A DNA stretch of 31,315 nt from DSXF01 sp964387495. GTDB taxonomy: Bacteria; Chloroflexota; Anaerolineae; Anaerolineales; Villigracilaceae. The position numbers and the translations under genes are program-made. Below the pieces are notes generated by a model. It had not been told where the DNA came from. It searched no databases and worked only from the letters and a program-made list of their open reading frames with translations. Shown here piece after piece: positions 1 through 6,820 of the stretch (position 1 is the first letter of the stretch; the number at the start of each line of letters is the position of its first letter). The stretch spans positions 1-31,315 of the forward strand of contig CAYLXB010000040.1 of NCBI GenBank assembly GCA_964387495.1. The letters run 5' to 3'.

Positions 1-138
1 GTTTACCAACTCTCGAGGCTTCCTCCTTGTCCGAACTCATGTCCGAACTTCAGAATGCGTGCTTGACCTGCCCCACTTTCACTCCATAAAGTTTATCCTC
101 CCAACTCCTCTAATCCCTTCGTCCCCGTAACTCATAAC

Positions 139-864
139 TCACCCCTTCCCCCTCACCCTCCAATCCTTGATCATGAACGGCAGATACAACAGCAGGAACA
201 TCACCAGCCCGATCCCCTCCAGGTAGAGCAGGTACACCGGCCAGGCGGGCAGCATATCCAGCAGGCTGGCCGTGGGCGGCTTGTGGTTGATGAACATGTA
301 GTTGCTGCCCAGCGCCAGGTTGATGAAGAAGACGAATACCATGTAGATATTGGTGGCCACCGCCACCCGCAGGATCGATTTCCAGGTCGGGCGGAAGCCC
401 TCCACCACCGTCATGTAGACTGCCGAGGTCACGATCAGCCCATGCGAGATGAACGTCTGGAAAAAGCGGAAGTGCGGATAGCCATACATCCCCAGGTCGG
501 GCGTCAACAGCGCCTGCATGGCCCCGCCGATCCCCAGGAAGTAGGAAAACTCGTAGATGTTGTAATTTTTGGTCACCAGCATCAGGCCGCCGGTCCACAC
601 CAGCAGGCTGCACACGTGCAGGGGCAGCATGCTGTCCAGCCGCCACTGCCCGGTGGCCAGGTTCCAGATGTGCCAGCCCAGTTCGTTGAGCCAGAGCACG
701 ACCGCCATGCCCACCGCGATCCTGCGCCGCAGCGTTTCATCCGCCCCCTTGAAGCGCGCCAGGAAGAGGTTGAGCGCCACGATCAACCCCAGGGCGGTCA
801 GGTGCGCCGCTCCCAGGAACTGGAAAGCCGGCCCCGTCCAATCTTTGGCAAAGAACTGTCCCAT
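139..864 (-). CDS. YwaF/TIGR02206-type integral membrane protein
   Basis: A 241-residue polytopic membrane protein with about seven hydrophobic segments. The N-terminus (FQFLGAAHLTALGLIV) and the conserved polar patches between helices resemble the TIGR02206/YwaF family of conserved integral membrane proteins. The family has no established biochemical role, so none is assigned. The start is supported by a GAGGAG ribosome site 5-10 bases upstream of the ATG and a TAAAAT box about 40 bases upstream. The gene is divergent from the nitroreductase at 965, sharing a 100-bp promoter region. Family assignment is by recall of the pattern; the membrane topology is plain from the sequence. Confidence 0.75.
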   Translation of the reverse strand: MGQFFAKDWTGPAFQFLGAAHLTALGLIVALNLFLARFKGADETLRRRIAVGMAVVLWLNELGWHIWNLATGQWRLDSMLPLHVCSLLVWTGGLMLVTKNYNIYEFSYFLGIGGAMQALLTPDLGMYGYPHFRFFQTFISHGLIVTSAVYMTVVEGFRPTWKSILRVAVATNIYMVFVFFINLALGSNYMFINHKPPTASLLDMLPAWPVYLLYLEGIGLVMFLLLYLPFMIKDWRVRGKG

Positions 865-902
865 ACCCGTCTCCTCATCCGTGGTTTATCCAGAGTGGAT
901 AT

Positions 903-908
903 ATTTTA
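903..908 (-). promoter_or_regulatory. -10 box for the YwaF-like gene
   Basis: On the minus strand this reads GGTAAAAT. The same GGTAnAAT form recurs upstream of nuoA and, as GGTACAAT, in front of the divergent nitroreductase. No good -35 box is visible. Confidence 0.45.
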
Positions 909-941
909 CCTTCTAACCCGTCCGCCCGCCATTCGATGCGG

Positions 942-947
942 TACAAT
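942..947 (+). promoter_or_regulatory. -10 box (GGTACAAT) for nitroreductase
   Basis: TACAAT ends 17 bases before the ATG at 965 and is followed by a GGAGG ribosome site. It shares the GGTAnAAT form with other promoters in this window. The -35 region is weak. Confidence 0.45.
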
Positions 948-964
948 CAACCCGGAGGCTGAAC

Positions 965-1618
965 ATGGACTTTTTCGAACTGGTCAAAACCCGCTGTTCG
1001 ATGCGCGTCTTTGCGCCCACCCCGCTGGAGGACGACAAGGTCCAGCGCATCCTGCAGAGCATCAACCTGGCCCCCTCGGCAGGGAACCTCCAGGCCTACG
1101 AGGTCTACCTCGTCACCCGCCCGGAAGACCGTGCCGCCCTCATGCAGGCCGCCTGGGACCAGGCCTTTGTCGCCCAGGCCCCGCTGGTGCTGGTCTTCTG
1201 CACCAATGCCGCCCGCTCCGCCGTCAAGTACCGCCAGCGCGGTGCCGATCTGTACTGCCTGCAGGACGCCACCATCGCCTGCACCTACGCCATGCTGGCC
1301 GCCGCCGGGCTGGGCCTGGGCAGCGTCTGGGTGGGCGCCTTCGACGAGGAAGCCGTCTGGCGCGCCATCGGCTCCCCCGAAGGCCACCGCCCGGTGGCCG
1401 TCCTGCCCATCGGCTACCCCGGCCGCGCCCCCCGGTACCGCCCCCGCCCCGACCTAGGCGCCCGGGGGCCCCCCCACGGGCCCGGCCGCCCCCGGGGCCC
1501 CCCGCCGCGCGCCCTCCTCCCCCGGCAAAACCTGTTAGAATCAGGCATATTGCACGGAAAACCTTTCGGGAGGCTCTATGTTCCAATCTTTCGAGCAGGC
1601 ACGTCGCTATATCGATGA
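965..1618 (+). CDS. Nitroreductase-family FMN oxidoreductase, 3' end uncertain
   Basis: The first 160 residues are a typical small nitroreductase: RCSMRVFAPTPLEDD near the N-terminus (the FMN-phosphate-binding RxSxRxF motif), LAPSAGNLQAYEVYLV (the APSaxNxQpW motif), then the DATIACTYAMLAAAGLGLGSVWVGAF helix and the PIGYP turn. Such enzymes use NAD(P)H and FMN to reduce nitro, quinone or related substrates. The substrate here is unknown. After GYP the expected short ending of the RRPLEE..H type is replaced by Pro/Arg/Gly-rich sequence in an extreme GC tract, and the frame runs 41 bases into glnA. The real C-terminus is therefore doubtful: a homopolymer error or decay near 1430-1510 is likely. 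A GGAGG site precedes the ATG. Confidence 0.8.
   Translation: MDFFELVKTRCSMRVFAPTPLEDDKVQRILQSINLAPSAGNLQAYEVYLVTRPEDRAALMQAAWDQAFVAQAPLVLVFCTNAARSAVKYRQRGADLYCLQDATIACTYAMLAAAGLGLGSVWVGAFDEEAVWRAIGSPEGHRPVAVLPIGYPGRAPRYRPRPDLGARGPPHGPGRPRGPPPRALLPRQNLLESGILHGKPFGRLYVPIFRAGTSLYR
1536..1541 (+). promoter_or_regulatory. -10 box (TAGAAT) for glutamine synthetase
   Basis: TAGAAT lies 36 bases before the ATG at 1578, just past the GC-rich tract. A GGGAGG ribosome site is at 1568-1573. It suggests that glnA is transcribed independently of the nitroreductase. Confidence 0.4.
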
Positions 1619-2999
1619 ATACCACATCGCAGTCGTGGACATGAAGTTCTGCGACCTGTGGGGGCGCTGGCACCACCTGACCGTCCCCGCCAGCCAGTTC
1701 ACGCCGGACCTGATGCAGAAAGGCATCGGCTTCGACGGTTCGGCGGTCGGCCTCAAATCGGTCAAGGCCGGCGACATGGTCCTCATCCCGGACCTGGCCA
1801 CGGCCACGCACGATCCCTTCTGGGAGGCGGCCACCCTTTCCTTCATCTGCACCACCTTCGAGGCCGATACCCATGCCAGTTTTGCCAACGACCCGCGCAA
1901 CCTGGCCATGCGCGCCGAAGCCTTCATGAAATCCACCGGCATTGCCGACCAGTCCCTCTGGGGGCCGGAGTTCGAGTTCTACATCTTCGATAGCATCAGC
2001 TTCGAGAACGGGGTCAACCAGGCCTCCTACCGCATCGCCTGCCGCGAGGCGGATTGGAACAGCGCCCAGGACGGCCACGGCCACTACATCCCCCTGCATG
2101 GCGGTTACCATGCCATCCCGCCCAAGGACCAGCTCTACAACCTGCGCACGGAGATCTGCCTGCACCTGGAGAAGATGGGTGTGCCGGTCAAGTACCACCA
2201 TCACGAGGTCGGCGGTCCGGGCCAGTCGGAGATCGAAACCCCCATGATGGGCCTGCTGGCCGCCGGGGATGCCACCATGCTGATCAAGTACGTCACCAAG
2301 ATGGCCGCCCGCCAGCACGGCCAGACCGCCACCTTCATGCCCAAGCCGCTCTTCGGGGAAGCCGGCTCCGGCATGCACTTCCACCAGCAGTTGTTCAAGA
2401 ACGGCAGGAATGTCTTCTACCGCAAGGACGGTTACGGCTGCATGAGCCAGGAAGCCCTGTATTACATCGGCGGTTTGCTGGCCCACGGCCCGGCCCTGCT
2501 CGCCATCACCAACCCCAGCACCAATTCCTACCGCCGCCTGGTGCCCGGCTTCGAGGCCCCGGTGAACGCCTTCTTCTCTCTGGGCAACCGCAGCGCGGCC
2601 GTGCGCATCCCCAAGTATGCCAACACCCCCGACTCGGCCCGCATGGAGTTCCGCCCGCCGGATGCCACCTGCAACGTCTACCTGGCGCTGGCCGCCCAGC
2701 TGCTGGCCGGCCTGGACGGCATCCGCAACAAGATCGACCCCACCGAGGCCGGCTTTGGCCCCATCGACCAGAATGTCTTTGCCTGGAGCGACGAAGAGCG
2801 CGCCAAGATCAAGCCCCTGCCGTTCTCGCTCAACCTGGCCCTGGAAGCCCTGGAGACCGACCACGAATTCCTGCTGGCCGGGAACGTCTTCTCGGAGGAA
2901 CTCATCCACCAATGGGTGGACTACAAGCGTACCCAGGAATATTACCCCGTGCGCAATCGCCCGCACCCCTATGAGATGAGCCTGTATTTCGACGCGTAA
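1578..2999 (+). CDS. glnA: Type I glutamine synthetase
   Basis: Cytoplasmic ATP-dependent ligase joining ammonia to glutamate, the main entry of nitrogen into metabolism; 473 residues, normal for GSI. Seen motifs: GFDGSA (51-56), the metal-binding PEFEFYIFD stretch with E131 and E133, HHHEVGGPGQSEIE with further metal ligands, the ATP/metal loop KPLFGEAGSGMHFHQ with H267, the substrate arginine region NPSTNSYRRLVPGFEAPV, and ARMEFRPPDATCN. The tyrosine normally adenylylated in GSI-beta enzymes (NLYDLPPEE-like) is missing; that part reads FAWSDEERAKIKPLPFSL. Regulation by adenylyltransferase is therefore unlikely, as in the GSI-alpha group. Monocistronic, with its own -10 box and a good GGGAGG site. 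Paralogues that glutamylate other amines exist, but the active-site residues are the standard ones. Confidence 0.9.
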   Translation: MFQSFEQARRYIDEYHIAVVDMKFCDLWGRWHHLTVPASQFTPDLMQKGIGFDGSAVGLKSVKAGDMVLIPDLATATHDPFWEAATLSFICTTFEADTHASFANDPRNLAMRAEAFMKSTGIADQSLWGPEFEFYIFDSISFENGVNQASYRIACREADWNSAQDGHGHYIPLHGGYHAIPPKDQLYNLRTEICLHLEKMGVPVKYHHHEVGGPGQSEIETPMMGLLAAGDATMLIKYVTKMAARQHGQTATFMPKPLFGEAGSGMHFHQQLFKNGRNVFYRKDGYGCMSQEALYYIGGLLAHGPALLAITNPSTNSYRRLVPGFEAPVNAFFSLGNRSAAVRIPKYANTPDSARMEFRPPDATCNVYLALAAQLLAGLDGIRNKIDPTEAGFGPIDQNVFAWSDEERAKIKPLPFSLNLALEALETDHEFLLAGNVFSEELIHQWVDYKRTQEYYPVRNRPHPYEMSLYFDA

Positions 3000-3007
3000 G
3001 ATATACC

Positions 3008-3065
3008 GATGTGCGACGCACTCTTGTCCTGAGCGGAGCGAAGGTTCCAAAGTGCGTCGCACATC
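3008..3065. repeat. Inverted repeat, 15-bp perfect arms
   Basis: The arms GATGTGCGACGCACT (3008-3022) and AGTGCGTCGCACATC (3051-3065) are exact reverse complements. The 28-base loop contains GTCCTGAGCGGAGCGAAGG, which resembles a short intergenic repeat of the form CCTGAGC..AG..GAAGG scattered in many bacterial genomes. It sits between the converging glnA and Mut7-C genes and may end transcription or be a REP-like mobile palindrome. Confidence 0.75.
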
Positions 3066-3073
3066 GTTTCCGG

Positions 3074-3106
3074 GAGCGGTCAGCCTGAGGAGGAGGCTGA
3101 CCGCTC
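3074..3106. terminator. Bidirectional hairpin between converging genes
   Basis: A 13-bp perfect stem (GAGCGGTCAGCCT, 3074-3086, with AGGCTGACCGCTC, 3094-3106) encloses a 7-base loop. It overlaps the last codons and stop of the minus-strand Mut7-C gene. There is no long T tract on either side, so termination is plausible but not certain. Confidence 0.5.
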
Positions 3107-3811
3107 GATGATTTTAAGCATCCTTTCGAAGTGCGACCCCTTCCAGTAGACCTGGCCGCAGGCCGGGCAGATGCGGAACTCGTCGAAGTACTTCTTGGTC
3201 AGCGGCTCGAGCCGCTCCAGAACGGCCTCCTTGCTCACCGGCTGGAGCAGGGCATTGCAGCGCAGGCAGCGCTGGAAGGGCCGCACCCAGCGTCCCAGAC
3301 CGAAGCGGCGGATGACTTCCTCGAACTGCACGTCCGGCTCCAGGCTGCGCGGGCAGTAGCCCTGCTGGATGACCTTCTGCATCAACAGGCGGCGGTCACG
3401 TGTCAGCAGGATGCGCCCCTCCTCCAGGCTGACCCGGACCAATTCCTCGTCGTCGTAATCGTTGCGGTACAGGCAGTCCAGCCCCAGCATCCGCAGGCGG
3501 GCTGCCAGGCGCCCCAGGTGGCCGTCGATCACGAAGCGCGGCTCCGGGCTTTCCGGAGCGCTGGCGGCGGAACCGGGCTCCGGCACGGGCAGCACCTCCA
3601 GCCGGTCCCCGTCCCGCACCTGGTAACCCAGCCGCACCTCCCGCTCGTTAGCCCGCACCGCCCCGATCTCGGTGTGCGGCACCCCCAGCGACTCGATCAG
3701 GTGCTTGGCGCTCTGCGGCCCGCGGAAAGTGAGCGTGACTCTCCCGTGCCTCTCCCCCGGCTCGAGGAACATGCGCAGGCTCTCGTCGAACTCGAACACG
3801 GCTTGTTTCAT
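3080..3811 (-). CDS. Ubiquitin-like + Mut7-C RNase-fold protein
   Basis: A 243-residue cytoplasmic protein. The N-terminal 85 residues look like the ThiS/ubiquitin-like domain often joined to Mut7-C (VTLTFRG..AKHLIESLGVPHTEIGAVRANE..V.LGYQVRDGDRLEVLP). The C-terminal part is Mut7-C: RFVIDGHLGRLAARLRMLGLDCLYRNDYDDEELV (PIN-like acidic residues), ILLTRDRRLL, then a zinc ribbon with CLRC and CPACGQVYWKGSH. The family is a predicted PIN-fold RNase; the substrate is unknown. The ATG at 3811 is chosen because a TATAAT box lies only 7 bases upstream and the encoded protein begins with the domain; longer in-frame upstream sequence has no family character. It converges with glnA. Confidence 0.85.
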   Translation of the reverse strand: MKQAVFEFDESLRMFLEPGERHGRVTLTFRGPQSAKHLIESLGVPHTEIGAVRANEREVRLGYQVRDGDRLEVLPVPEPGSAASAPESPEPRFVIDGHLGRLAARLRMLGLDCLYRNDYDDEELVRVSLEEGRILLTRDRRLLMQKVIQQGYCPRSLEPDVQFEEVIRRFGLGRWVRPFQRCLRCNALLQPVSKEAVLERLEPLTKKYFDEFRICPACGQVYWKGSHFERMLKIIERSASSSG

Positions 3812-3818
3812 ATCGGTG

Positions 3819-3824
3819 ATTATA
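3819..3824 (-). promoter_or_regulatory. -10 box TATAAT, leaderless start
   Basis: A perfect TATAAT on the minus strand is separated from the ATG at 3811 by seven bases (CACCGAT), so the transcript should begin at or next to the start codon. No ribosome site lies between. Confidence 0.6.
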
Positions 3825-3874
3825 CCCGCCTGGGGGCATCCGGTAATTGCTTGGCTGTCAGCCGCCAACGCGTA

Positions 3875-3902
3875 ACACCCTGCGGGTCCAGCCGCAGGGT
3901 GT
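3875..3902 (-). terminator. Hairpin downstream of the padR operon
   Basis: An 11-bp stem (ACACCCTGCGG with CCGCAGGGTGT) and 6-base loop lie 20 bases past the stop of the HAAS-type gene, in the right place to end the padR operon. It has no T tract. Confidence 0.5.
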
Positions 3903-3922
3903 CTCATGGGTGTGGAGGGCGA

Positions 3923-4936
3923 TCACGCCTTTTTCTTGTGTGCCAGCAGGCGGTACAGGCTGCCGGCCGCTTCGGCCAGGCCGACGATGATGACCACCCC
4001 CAGGGCGAAGCGCGGCAGTTGCTGCAGCAGGCTGGCGAGCGTCCCGGCCGCCTCGGGGGTGAAACTCCGGTTGGCCGCCAGCAAATCCTCGGCGCTCAGG
4101 CTGACCAGCGCCGGCCCTTTCAGCATGACGTACGCCAGGGCCACCCCCAGCAGTTCGTGGACGATCTTGAACAGGCGCGTGCCCGTCTGCCAGTGCCCGG
4201 CACGCAGCAGGAAGGCATCCAGCACCACCTGCAGCCCCCACAGGGCGTTCATGTAGGGCAGGTAACTGAAGAAGGCCTGCGAAAGCACCGGCAGGAAGGA
4301 CCACTTGCCGTCCTGCAGGAAGGCGATCCGGATCACGTCCGGGTAGAAGTTGAACAGGACGAAGGCGGCAACGGTGAAAACGATCTCGACGACCGGCTCC
4401 GTGATGGACAGCTTGTCCGTGTCCTCCACCTCCGGCAGGCTGCGCGGGTCCCAGGCTTCTTCCTTCTTCTCGTCGAAGTGCATGTCCGGCATGAAGTATT
4501 GAATGATGGCGAACACCAGCACGATGTTGCCAAAGGCCGACATGGCCCCGCCGAAGAAATCCGCCAGGCTCTGGACGAAAGCATTCACGACACCCTGGAT
4601 GTCCATGCTCGCCTGGATGGCGGAAATGCCCAGCCGGAAGAGCGCCACCGCGGCCAGTACGGCCAGCACGATGCGAACCACCATCCAGAAGATGGGGAAC
4701 AGGCGCGGCCCAATCAGGAAGCGCTCCGGCGTGTACGAAGCCGCCACCTTCTGCGGCGAACCGAACTCCTTGAGCACCTCGGCGGCCATTTCCTCGTCCG
4801 CCGCTTTCCCGCTGGTGTGGCTGCGGTCTTCGAGCATGTCCTCCAGCGTGGAGCGGATCTCTTTTTCGATATCCGGCCGGGATTTCTGCGGCAGGTGCCG
4901 GCTGATCTCGGCCATGTAGCGGTCAAATAGATTCAT
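3923..4936 (-). CDS. HAAS-domain membrane protein, partner of PadR
   Basis: 337 residues. The first 80 form a HAAS-like helical domain (MNLFDRYMAEISRHLPQ..RPDIEKEIRSTLEDMLEDR, then VLKEFGSPQKVAASY). The rest has about five to six hydrophobic segments, including two near residues 82-105 and 130-150, several between 190 and 270, and a C-terminal anchor followed by HKKKA. HAAS proteins are typically encoded beside PadR regulators and are thought to be controlled by them or to signal with them; their own activity is unclear. The ATG at 4936 has an AGGAAA site and lies 17 bases after the padR stop, so the two form one operon. Confidence 0.8.
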   Translation of the reverse strand: MNLFDRYMAEISRHLPQKSRPDIEKEIRSTLEDMLEDRSHTSGKAADEEMAAEVLKEFGSPQKVAASYTPERFLIGPRLFPIFWMVVRIVLAVLAAVALFRLGISAIQASMDIQGVVNAFVQSLADFFGGAMSAFGNIVLVFAIIQYFMPDMHFDEKKEEAWDPRSLPEVEDTDKLSITEPVVEIVFTVAAFVLFNFYPDVIRIAFLQDGKWSFLPVLSQAFFSYLPYMNALWGLQVVLDAFLLRAGHWQTGTRLFKIVHELLGVALAYVMLKGPALVSLSAEDLLAANRSFTPEAAGTLASLLQQLPRFALGVVIIVGLAEAAGSLYRLLAHKKKA

Positions 4937-4953
4937 TTTGATTTCCTTTCTGG

Positions 4954-5280
4954 TTATGCGAGCATGCTGTCCAGCATTTTCGTGATGCCGGCCCATTCTT
5001 CTTTCAGTCTGGGCAGGACCTGCCTGCCTTGCGGGCTGATGACGTAGTAACGGCGCGGGCGTTCCCCTTCGACCCGCCAGTTGGAGGTCAGCAGCCCCTG
5101 GGATTCTAGGCGCCGCAGCAGGGGGTAGAGCGTCCCCTGGTCCACTTCCAGGCCCTTGTCGGCCAGCAGTTTGAGTAACGAATACCCGTATTGCTCCTCC
5201 GTCAACTGGCTGAGAACTGCCAGCACGATCACCCCGCGGCGTAATTCAAGGGTGGTGTTTTCGAGTAGTTTATCGTCCAT
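4954..5280 (-). CDS. PadR-family transcriptional regulator
   Basis: A 108-residue winged-helix repressor: LRRGVIVLAVLSQLTEEQYGYSLLKLLADKGLEVDQGTLYPLLRRLESQGLLTSNWRVEGERPRRYYVISPQG is the classic PadR DNA-binding domain. The C-terminal helix (VLPRLKEEWAGITKMLDSML) should mediate dimerisation; the protein is of the short PadR class. The start ATG at 5280 has AGGAGA upstream; a longer version from an earlier codon would run through the promoter. First gene of a two-gene operon with the HAAS protein. Autoregulation is likely because palindromic AT-rich sequence overlaps its -10 box. The inducer is unknown. Confidence 0.92.
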   Translation of the reverse strand: MDDKLLENTTLELRRGVIVLAVLSQLTEEQYGYSLLKLLADKGLEVDQGTLYPLLRRLESQGLLTSNWRVEGERPRRYYVISPQGRQVLPRLKEEWAGITKMLDSMLA

Positions 5281-5298
5281 ATCTATCTCCTGTGGTGC

Positions 5299-5327
5299 AG
5301 TATACTGTATATCGCACAATATGTCAA
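5299..5327 (-). promoter_or_regulatory. padR promoter with overlapping operator-like palindrome
   Basis: On the minus strand TTGACA (5322-5327), a 17-base spacer and TATACT (5299-5304) make a near-consensus sigma-70 promoter. The perfect palindrome CAGTATACTG (5298-5307) covers the -10 box, and ATAT-N6-ATAT lies in the spacer. Such dyads are the usual kind of PadR target, so autorepression is likely. Confidence 0.75.
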
Positions 5328-5419
5328 GGGTATTAATATACTTTGTTGCAGTTTATTAGCTATGACACGATCGGATCTCCCTGGTAACTTTTCCTCATCC
5401 TCCGGCTCTCATCTCCCAT

Positions 5420-5535
5420 CCTCCCCCCAAAAAACATCCGTGCCAATCCGTGTTATCCGTGCTATCCGTGTACCAATTCCTTACCCTCCCCGCCTCTTCT
5501 CTTCCTCCCCCCAAAAAAAAATCATCCGTGTACCA
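5420..5535. repeat. Short tandem/direct repeats rich in ATCCGTG
   Basis: ATCCGTG (with variants) occurs five times, and a longer unit of CCTCCCCCC, an A run and CATCCGTG appears twice (about 5420-5442 and 5505-5530). The stretch 5341-5550 has no gene. Slippage or recombination between copies is the likely origin. Confidence 0.6.
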
Positions 5536-5551
5536 TTCCTCCAACCCCGTG

Positions 5552-5557
5552 TATAAT
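5552..5557 (+). promoter_or_regulatory. -10 box TATAAT ahead of the small exported protein
   Basis: A perfect TATAAT ends seven bases before the GTG at 5565, again the geometry of a leaderless transcript. Confidence 0.55.
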
Positions 5558-5564
5558 AGCCCGC

Positions 5565-5795
5565 GTGGCCAAACGGACGCATCTGATCGTGCTCATCCTG
5601 GCTCTATTGCTGCTGGTTTGGAACCCTGCGCAGGGACACTGCCGGGCCCGCCAGCAGTTTACCGCGCCGGGCAGGGGGTGGATGCAAATCCCTGTCCCTG
5701 GCTCCATCCGCACCCGGCAAACCGGGCGATACACTCTCAGGCCGCACCTGATACCCATGCCCCGCAGCGGGGCGTACCAGGTCTTGCGCATCTAA
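5565..5795 (+). CDS. Small exported protein, unknown function
   Basis: 76 codons from a GTG start. The N-terminus is a textbook signal peptide: MAKR, then a hydrophobic core THLIVLILALLLLVWNP with likely cleavage after AQG. The mature part is about 52 residues, basic, rich in Pro, Gly and Arg, with a single cysteine, and matches no family I recognise. A TATAAT box seven bases ahead of the GTG and the absence of a ribosome site suggest a leaderless mRNA. The stop lies 21 bases before the metallophosphoesterase start, so the two may be co-transcribed. It is short and could be spurious, but signal peptide plus promoter argue for a real gene. Confidence 0.5.
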   Translation: MAKRTHLIVLILALLLLVWNPAQGHCRARQQFTAPGRGWMQIPVPGSIRTRQTGRYTLRPHLIPMPRSGAYQVLRI

Positions 5796-5816
5796 ACCCA
5801 GGAAGGAACCGGGCGC

Positions 5817-6755
5817 GTGACGACTTTATTCTTTGCAACCGACATCCATGGTTCGGATATTTGTTGGAGCAAGTTCCTGAATGCGGGGAAATTCTACGAG
5901 GCGGATATTCTCATTTTAGGTGGCGACATGACCGGCAAGGCGGTGGTCCCCGTGGTGCACCAGGGCGGGAAGAAATACCGCCTCACCCTGCTGGAGCAGA
6001 CCTTCGAGATCACCAGCGACGAAGAGCTGGATGAGATGCTCAAGCGCATCCGCAGCCGGGGCTACTACCCCTATGTGACCGGCCCGGAGGAGATTGCCCG
6101 GCTGGAGGCCGACCCCGCCCGGGTGCATGAACTCTTCCTTTCCGAAGCCCTGAAAACCTTCCAGCGCTGGATGGACCTGGCCGACAAGAAGCTGGCCGGC
6201 AGTAGCCTGCAGGTCTACGTCTGTCCCGGCAACGACGATATGTTCGAGGTGGATGATCTTGTACGTGCCTCCCGCCATGTGACCCTGGCCGAGGGGCAGG
6301 TCCTGGCCGTGGGCGGCCACGAGTTGATCTCTTCCGGCTGGAGCAATCCCACCCCCTGGCATACCTACCGCGAAGAACCGGAAGACCGGCTCCAGGCCCG
6401 CTACGCCGCCATGCTCGCCCAACTCAGGGAACCGCGCACGGCCATCTTCAACATCCACGTCCCCCCCTACAAATCCAACCTGGACGAGGCCCCCGAACTG
6501 GATGCGCAGCTGCGCCCCAGGCACGCCGGGCAGTCCCTGGTGCCGACCGGCTCCACCGCCCTGCGCCGGGTGATCGAAGAGACCCAGCCCCTGCTCGGCC
6601 TGCACGGGCACATCCATGAAGGCCGCGGCGTCTCCCGCATCGGCAAGACCTTGTGCCTCAACCCCGGCTCGATGTACGAGCAGGGCACCCTGCTCGGCGC
6701 GCTGGTCAGCCTGGGCAAAAACAAGGTCGAAAACTACGTCCTGACCACAGGGTAA
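5817..6755 (+). CDS. Calcineurin-like metallophosphoesterase
   Basis: A 312-residue cytoplasmic phosphoesterase with the binuclear-metal motifs in order: D9-x-H11 (TDIHG), GGD (35-37), PGND in place of the usual GNHD/E, NIHVPP, and GLHGHIHE. The order and spacing fit the predicted phosphoesterases related to Icc (COG2129-like). Residues 50-140 form an insertion with charged helices absent from minimal members. The substrate cannot be told from sequence; phosphodiesters or phosphoproteins are possible. The GTG start has an AGGAAGGA site 10 bases upstream. It lies between the small exported protein and the permease with no visible terminator. Confidence 0.85.
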   Translation: MTTLFFATDIHGSDICWSKFLNAGKFYEADILILGGDMTGKAVVPVVHQGGKKYRLTLLEQTFEITSDEELDEMLKRIRSRGYYPYVTGPEEIARLEADPARVHELFLSEALKTFQRWMDLADKKLAGSSLQVYVCPGNDDMFEVDDLVRASRHVTLAEGQVLAVGGHELISSGWSNPTPWHTYREEPEDRLQARYAAMLAQLREPRTAIFNIHVPPYKSNLDEAPELDAQLRPRHAGQSLVPTGSTALRRVIEETQPLLGLHGHIHEGRGVSRIGKTLCLNPGSMYEQGTLLGALVSLGKNKVENYVLTTG

Positions 6756-6820
6756 CCCCGGGAAGAGACAGCCATGGCCTGCCCCTTCCCGTGAATTCAT
6801 TCTACTTGGAGGAGTCCAGC

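Noticed and set aside
283..1644. Long 453-codon + strand frame antisense to the YwaF-like gene and across the nitroreductase
   Set aside because: Composition is His/Gln/Pro/Arg-rich shadow of GC-rich genes; it crosses two real genes and a promoter region.
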